64,000 nt of DNA from Runella defluvii (GTDB lineage Bacteria > Bacteroidota > Bacteroidia > Cytophagales > Spirosomataceae). The number at the start of each line of letters is the position of its first letter. Position 1 is the first letter of the stretch. Shown here one piece after another: positions 60,396 to 64,000 of the stretch. Location of the stretch: the NCBI RefSeq assembly GCF_014195535.1, contig NZ_JACIBY010000001.1, positions 186,001 to 250,000 of the forward strand. Reading direction: 5' to 3'. Below the pieces are notes generated by a model. The model saw only the letters and a list, made by a program, of their open reading frames with translations, was not told the DNA's origin and made no database searches. The position numbers and the translations under genes are program-made.

Positions 60396-61592
60396 ATGAA
60401 AATCGGAATTGTTTGTTATCCAACATTTGGTGGTAGTGGCGTAGTCGCTACCGAACTTGGAAAGGCGCTTGCTGCTGTCGGACATCAAGTTCACTTCATC
60501 ACTTACTCACAACCTACGCGCTTAGATTTTTTCAGTGAAAATATTTTTTACCACGAAGTTCATATTCCCAATTATCCGTTGTTTCAGTATGCCCCGTACG
60601 AGTCGGCGCTGTCGAGCGCGATGGTGAACGTGGTGAAGACCGAAAAATTAGATGTTTTGCACGTGCATTATGCCATTCCGCACGCCTCAACGGCCTACAT
60701 GGCAAAGCAAATTCTCAAATCGCAAGGCATCCATATCCCCGTCATCACAACTTTGCACGGAACCGACATCACGCTCGTGGGCAAAGACCGCTCGTACGAA
60801 CCTGTGATTACGTTTAGCATCAACCAATCGGACGGTATTACGTCGGTGTCGGAGTTTTTAAAACAAGCTACCTACGATTATTTCCCCATCACCAAAGACA
60901 TTGAAGTGATTCCGAACTTCATTGACTTAGATCGTTTCAAGAAACAGAAAAAAGACCATTTCAAGTTGGCAATTTGTCCCAACGGTGAAAAATTGCTGGT
61001 GCATACTTCCAATTTCCGAAAGGTAAAACGGATTGAAGACATTGTGTTGATGTTTGAAAAAGTACGCCATGAAGTACCGAGCAAATTGCTGTTGGTGGGC
61101 GATGGCCCCGAACGTGCCAAAATAGAAAATATGTGCCGTGACTTGGATTTGATGCAATGTGTTCGCTTCTTGGGGAACTTAGATGCGATTGAGGAAGTAC
61201 TTTCGGTGGCAGATTTGTTCGTAATGCCTTCTGAAACAGAGAGTTTTGGTCTGGCGGCGTTAGAGGCAATGGCTTGCGAAGTTCCTTTGATTACGTCCAA
61301 CGCAGGTGGATTGCCAGAGTTGAACGTGCAAGGAGTTACTGGTTTTATGAGCAACGTGGGCGACGTTGAAGACATGGCAAAAAATGCAGTCTATATTTTA
61401 CAAGACGAAAATTTGCCTCGTTTTAAAGCCAACGCATTGGCCCGGGCCAAAGAATTTGAGTTAGCGAATATTTTGCCACAGTACGAAGCCTATTACGAAA
61501 AAGTAGTGGCCGAAAGTCTAAACGCATTGACCGAACCATTGGTAGCATCAACCGACCGCCCAATGCGCGAAGTATTGGTAGACAAACACTGA
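60396..61592 (+). CDS. bshA: N-acetyl-alpha-D-glucosaminyl L-malate synthase (bacillithiol)
   Basis: 398 residues from the ATG at 60396 (MKIGIVCYPTFGGSGVVATE), the invariant BshA start; the longer frame from 60294 adds an unrelated 34-residue tail. GT-B fold, family GT4: LHGTDITLVGKD, HTSNFRKVKRIEDIV, VGDGPERAKIE, and PSETESFGLAALEAMACEVP (EX7E). It makes GlcNAc-malate, the first step of the thiol bacillithiol. bshB and bshC are not in the window. Confidence 0.96.
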   Translation: MKIGIVCYPTFGGSGVVATELGKALAAVGHQVHFITYSQPTRLDFFSENIFYHEVHIPNYPLFQYAPYESALSSAMVNVVKTEKLDVLHVHYAIPHASTAYMAKQILKSQGIHIPVITTLHGTDITLVGKDRSYEPVITFSINQSDGITSVSEFLKQATYDYFPITKDIEVIPNFIDLDRFKKQKKDHFKLAICPNGEKLLVHTSNFRKVKRIEDIVLMFEKVRHEVPSKLLLVGDGPERAKIENMCRDLDLMQCVRFLGNLDAIEEVLSVADLFVMPSETESFGLAALEAMACEVPLITSNAGGLPELNVQGVTGFMSNVGDVEDMAKNAVYILQDENLPRFKANALARAKEFELANILPQYEAYYEKVVAESLNALTEPLVASTDRPMREVLVDKH

Positions 61593-61612
61593 GGAATCAA
61601 TAAACAAAAACC

Positions 61613-62374
61613 ATGAAAAAAATTGTATTGCCGTTGGCGCTGCTCGCTCTTTCCTTAGGGGCTTGTACGCGCTATTTTGTAGGAAAACCCGTTAAACTTC
61701 AGCCGATTGCAGTCAGTGACACCGTCACTGCACCGTCTTCAGCTTTGTCACAAACGGTGGATAAATACCTTAAACCTTACCACGACACTTTGGACGCCCA
61801 AATGACGGCGGTGCTGACGACTTCACCTCGTCGGCTGACCAAAGGTACACCCGAATCAGAACTGGGGAATTTGATGGCAGACCTTTTTCGGGAAATGGGA
61901 CAAGAACGTTTTGGTAAACCCATTGACGTGGCCGTGACCAACAACGGAGGAATTCGGACAGACTTGCCGCAAGGAAATATTACCCTTGGAAAAGTATATG
62001 AAGTAATGCCTTTTGACAACGATTTGGTAGTACTTACCCTCTCGGGTGCCACCATGCAAAAAGTGATTGACTATTTGGCTCAACGCAAGGAACCTCAGTC
62101 GGGGCTGAAACTTGTTGTTGACAAGGCGACCAACAAACCAAAAGAAGTGCTGATTGGTGGAAAACCGCTTAATACGGAGCAAACTTATACGCTGATTACA
62201 AGCGACTACATGGCAATGAGTAGCGACCTAGCACCTGTTGTAAAGAACAATCAAGGATACCAAGCGTTGAATTATCTCATGCGTGACGCCATGGCGGACT
62301 ACTTGCGGCGCAAAGGAAAACAAGGTCAGGCGATTGACCCTAAAAAAGACGGTAGAACGACCGTCGTTGAGTAA
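61613..62374 (+). CDS. 5'-nucleotidase C-terminal domain lipoprotein
   Basis: 253 residues. Signal peptide with lipobox LSLGAC (Cys near residue 19). The rest is the substrate-binding domain of UshA-type 5'-nucleotidases: ESELGNLMADLFREMG, AVTNNGGIRTDLPQGNITLG, VYEVMPFDNDLVVLTLSG, and TYTLITSDYMAMSSD. The metallophosphatase domain is in the next gene (39 bp downstream). Together they form a split nucleotidase, with order C-domain then N-domain. Confidence 0.93.
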   Translation: MKKIVLPLALLALSLGACTRYFVGKPVKLQPIAVSDTVTAPSSALSQTVDKYLKPYHDTLDAQMTAVLTTSPRRLTKGTPESELGNLMADLFREMGQERFGKPIDVAVTNNGGIRTDLPQGNITLGKVYEVMPFDNDLVVLTLSGATMQKVIDYLAQRKEPQSGLKLVVDKATNKPKEVLIGGKPLNTEQTYTLITSDYMAMSSDLAPVVKNNQGYQALNYLMRDAMADYLRRKGKQGQAIDPKKDGRTTVVE

Positions 62375-62413
62375 GTAGTCATATTTGAACCAACTTGTTG
62401 CTTTATCATTATC

Positions 62414-63334
62414 ATGCAAAGACGTATATTTCTTCAACATATTTTTGGGGCCACTGGGGCCGTAGCTTTAGGGGCGTTACCTTTTGAAACGTGGGCGTCG
62501 CCTCAGGCAAAAGAAGTTAAAATCACCATTTTACATACCAACGACCAACACAGTCGCTTGGAGCCATTTCCAAAAGGCGACCGCATGGCGGGGCGCGGTG
62601 GCGTGGTGAATCGGGCGCGAATTTTGAGCAAAATTCGTTCGGAAGAGCAGAACGTGTTGCTTTTTGACGCGGGTGATATTTTTCAAGGAACACCCTATTT
62701 CAATTTCTACAAAGGCCGCCCTGAAATCGAACTAATGAGCCAAATGGGCTACGACGCTGTGACAATGGGCAACCACGATTTCGACGGCGGACTTGACCTG
62801 TACGTAAATCAAATCAAGGCGTATGCCAAATTTCCTGTCCTGGTGGCCAATTATGATTTTGCGGGGACGTCGATGGAAGGATTGGCTCAGCCGTACAAAA
62901 TTTTCAACGTTCAAGGAGTGAAAGTAGGCGTGTTTGGCATTGGAATTAGCCCCGATGGCTTGATCCCGCAGAAACTATTTGGTGGAACCAAGTACCTCGA
63001 CCCCGTAAAAACCGCCAACGAAACTGCCGCGATGCTCCGCAACGAAAAGAAATGTAGTTTGGTGGTTTGTCTTTCGCATTTGGGCTATAAAATGAGTGAT
63101 GGTGAAATGTCAGATTTAGTGATGGCACCGCAAACCAAAGACATCGACGTGATTATCGGAGGACATACGCATACGTTCTTAAACGAACCTACAATACTGA
63201 AAAATCAAGCAGGAAAGTCGGTGATTATCAACCAGGCAGGCTGGGGTGGTGCGAGCCTTGGACGTTTGGATTTTAGATTTGACCGCGTTTCTAAAAAAGT
63301 CTATTTCGAAAGCCGAGCCGTACCTGTTCAATAA
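62414..63334 (+). CDS. Metallophosphatase (5'-nucleotidase N-terminal domain)
   Basis: 306 residues with a Tat-like signal (MQRRIFLQHIFGATGAVALG). Calcineurin-like metal sites: ILHTNDQHSRLEP, LFDAGDIFQGTPYF, VTMGNHDFDGGLD, CLSHLGYK and IIGGHTHTF. This is the catalytic half of a UshA-type nucleotidase or UDP-sugar hydrolase. It lacks the C-terminal substrate domain, which is encoded just upstream as a lipoprotein. Confidence 0.94.
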   Translation: MQRRIFLQHIFGATGAVALGALPFETWASPQAKEVKITILHTNDQHSRLEPFPKGDRMAGRGGVVNRARILSKIRSEEQNVLLFDAGDIFQGTPYFNFYKGRPEIELMSQMGYDAVTMGNHDFDGGLDLYVNQIKAYAKFPVLVANYDFAGTSMEGLAQPYKIFNVQGVKVGVFGIGISPDGLIPQKLFGGTKYLDPVKTANETAAMLRNEKKCSLVVCLSHLGYKMSDGEMSDLVMAPQTKDIDVIIGGHTHTFLNEPTILKNQAGKSVIINQAGWGGASLGRLDFRFDRVSKKVYFESRAVPVQ

Positions 63335-63367
63335 TGGTGTCACGGTATTCATTCGTGCATCGTGCGG

Positions 63368-63620
63368 GTTCTACAAACGTTGCGCATCTCCGATGCTTGG
63401 AAATGATGTTTATTCGTGCAGTTCTACAAACGTTGCGCATCTCCGATGCTTGAAAATGATGTTTATTCGTGCAGCGGGTTCTACAAACGTTGCGCATCTC
63501 CGATGCTTGAAAATGATGTTCATTCGTGCGGCGGGTTCTACAAACGTTGAGCATCTCCGATGCAAATGCCCCTCGTGCAGCGGGTTTCTCAAAACCCGCT
63601 GACTACAAATGTTATGTATA
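63368..63620. repeat. 57-bp tandem repeat array plus CTCA-loop hairpin
   Basis: Units begin at 63368, 63421, 63478 and 63535 (GTTCTACAAACGTTGCGCAT...). Successive distances are 53, 57 and 57 bp, with few substitutions; the second unit lacks four bases at the junction. A degenerate fifth copy begins near 63602 (GACTACAAATGTTATG). On the minus strand each unit carries the hairpin GCATC-GGA-GATGC followed by GCAACGTTTGTAGAA. The array ends with AGCGGGTTT-CTCA-AAACCCGCT (63579-63600). It follows the metallophosphatase stop by 33 bp. Confidence 0.85.
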
Positions 63621-63810
63621 TCCGATGCAAATGCTCCTTGTTTTATTGGTCAAAATGACTGAATATGTTGAAATAAAGCGAATTGTTTTTTCAAAAATTA
63701 GAATTTTACGTCTTTTTGCCTTGTAAATCCTTTGTTTTGGGTCAAAAGTGTATTTTGCGAAAAAACAAAAAACACCGCGGCTTACCAAGCTCTTTCACCA
63801 AGTTTTCCTT
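63621..63810. other. Intergenic stretch before the arginine deiminase gene
   Basis: AT-rich, no coding frame. TTTG at 63731-63734 and TATTTTG at 63751-63757, followed by CGAAAAAACAAAAAACACCGCGG, could be a promoter with a shortened spacer. Otherwise nothing is seen. Confidence 0.35.
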
Positions 63811-64000
63811 ATGACATTCGACAACCAACTCAGAGTATCGTCCGAAGTAGGGACGCTTCGTAGATTGCTTATTCACAGCCCCGACCGTGGTTTGGGCAAG
63901 GTTGTTCCTTCTAAAGCGCAGGACTGGCTTTTTGAGGACATCGTTCACCTCGACACCATGCGCCGCGAAGAGTATGATTATTATGTTAAAATTTTACTCT
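63811..64000 (+). CDS. Arginine deiminase family protein, 3' end outside window
   Basis: The first 63 codons from the ATG at 63811. LRVSSEVGTLRRLLIHSPDRG is the N-terminal strand of arginine deiminase/amidinotransferase-fold enzymes, with WLFEDIVHLDTMRREEYDYY matching the FLFDDI...M..EH segment of the arginine-binding loop. It would convert arginine to citrulline and ammonia, but the catalytic Cys lies outside the window, so the activity is not confirmed. Confidence 0.8.
   Translation, partial: MTFDNQLRVSSEVGTLRRLLIHSPDRGLGKVVPSKAQDWLFEDIVHLDTMRREEYDYYVKILL

Noticed and set aside
63246-63602. A 118-codon repeated-sequence protein overlapping the end of the metallophosphatase gene
   Set aside because: The frame exists only because the 57-bp unit is divisible by three; it overlaps a well supported gene and matches no family.
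63368-63620. CRISPR array
   Set aside because: Units are directly adjacent 57-bp tandem copies with no unique spacers and no cas genes nearby.

Overview
The window looks like the chromosome of a member of the Bacteroidota, most likely order Cytophagales (a Runella/Spirosoma/Dyadobacter-type relative; the genus is an inference). The evidence is a gliding motility lipoprotein GldD, a bacillithiol glycosyltransferase BshA, the BirA | RsfS-FtsH arrangement, a carboxypeptidase-regulatory/plug/OMP_b-brl_3 outer membrane receptor, LytS/LytTR signalling, near absence of Shine-Dalgarno sequences, and several promoters that fit the Bacteroidota pattern TTG-N20/21-TAnnTTTG. I found no rRNA, tRNA, CRISPR array, prophage or intact insertion sequence.

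Layout. 0-7 kb: partial epimerase, Crp/Fnr regulator, outer membrane receptor, a LytS/LytTR two-component pair, a stand-alone EF-Tu domain III protein and a secreted alpha/beta hydrolase. 7-20 kb: an accessory island of small redox and hydrolase genes each paired with a regulator (two AraC, two HxlR and one Crp/Fnr, with haloperoxidase-type hydrolase, aldo/keto reductase, SDRs, an IorAB molybdenum hydroxylase, a TetX-like FAD monooxygenase with a DUF1330 partner, and glyoxalase-type VOC proteins). 20-37 kb: secreted or periplasmic catabolic proteins (PVC-type cytochrome c dehydrogenase, FG-GAP protein, ceramidase-like protein, tricorn protease, SGNH hydrolase), the lutABC lactate oxidation operon, and one intact and one internally deleted copy of a DUF1016/YhcG PD-(D/E)XK protein. 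37-43 kb: two tandem M14 carboxypeptidase-like genes, the first without its metal ligands, then a D-aminoacylase-type amidohydrolase. 43-54 kb: TPR sensor kinase, LPS-type glycosyltransferase, two PIN-domain toxin-antitoxin modules bracketing a decayed partial copy of ilvE next to intact ilvE, a cobalamin adenosyltransferase, an IlvD/Edd sugar-acid-type dehydratase, an MscS channel, Ppx and ribosomal protein bS21. 54-64 kb: core genes ftsH, rsfS, birA, gldD, a UbiA prenyltransferase, bshA, a split 5'-nucleotidase pair and the start of an arginine deiminase.

Between genes there is a set of repeats not explained by the coding content. One is a family of short hairpins with a constant CTCA/TGAG loop and changing stems (copies near 28.7, 32.0, 41.3, 57.9 and 63.6 kb). 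A second is a hairpin-plus-tail element, GCxxC-nnn-GxxGC followed by (G/A)YAACRTTTGTAG, which forms a 57-bp tandem array at 63.4 kb. There are also two large word-like imperfect inverted repeats at 28.6 and 48.5 kb.

The observations I consider most worth following are the pseudo-peptidase/peptidase M14 pair, the ilvE duplication split by toxin-antitoxin cassettes, the covarying hairpin families, the nuclease-less YhcG derivative, the free-standing EF-Tu domain III protein, and a shared 75-nt upstream segment on two genes that may be co-regulated (20.5 and 25.2 kb).
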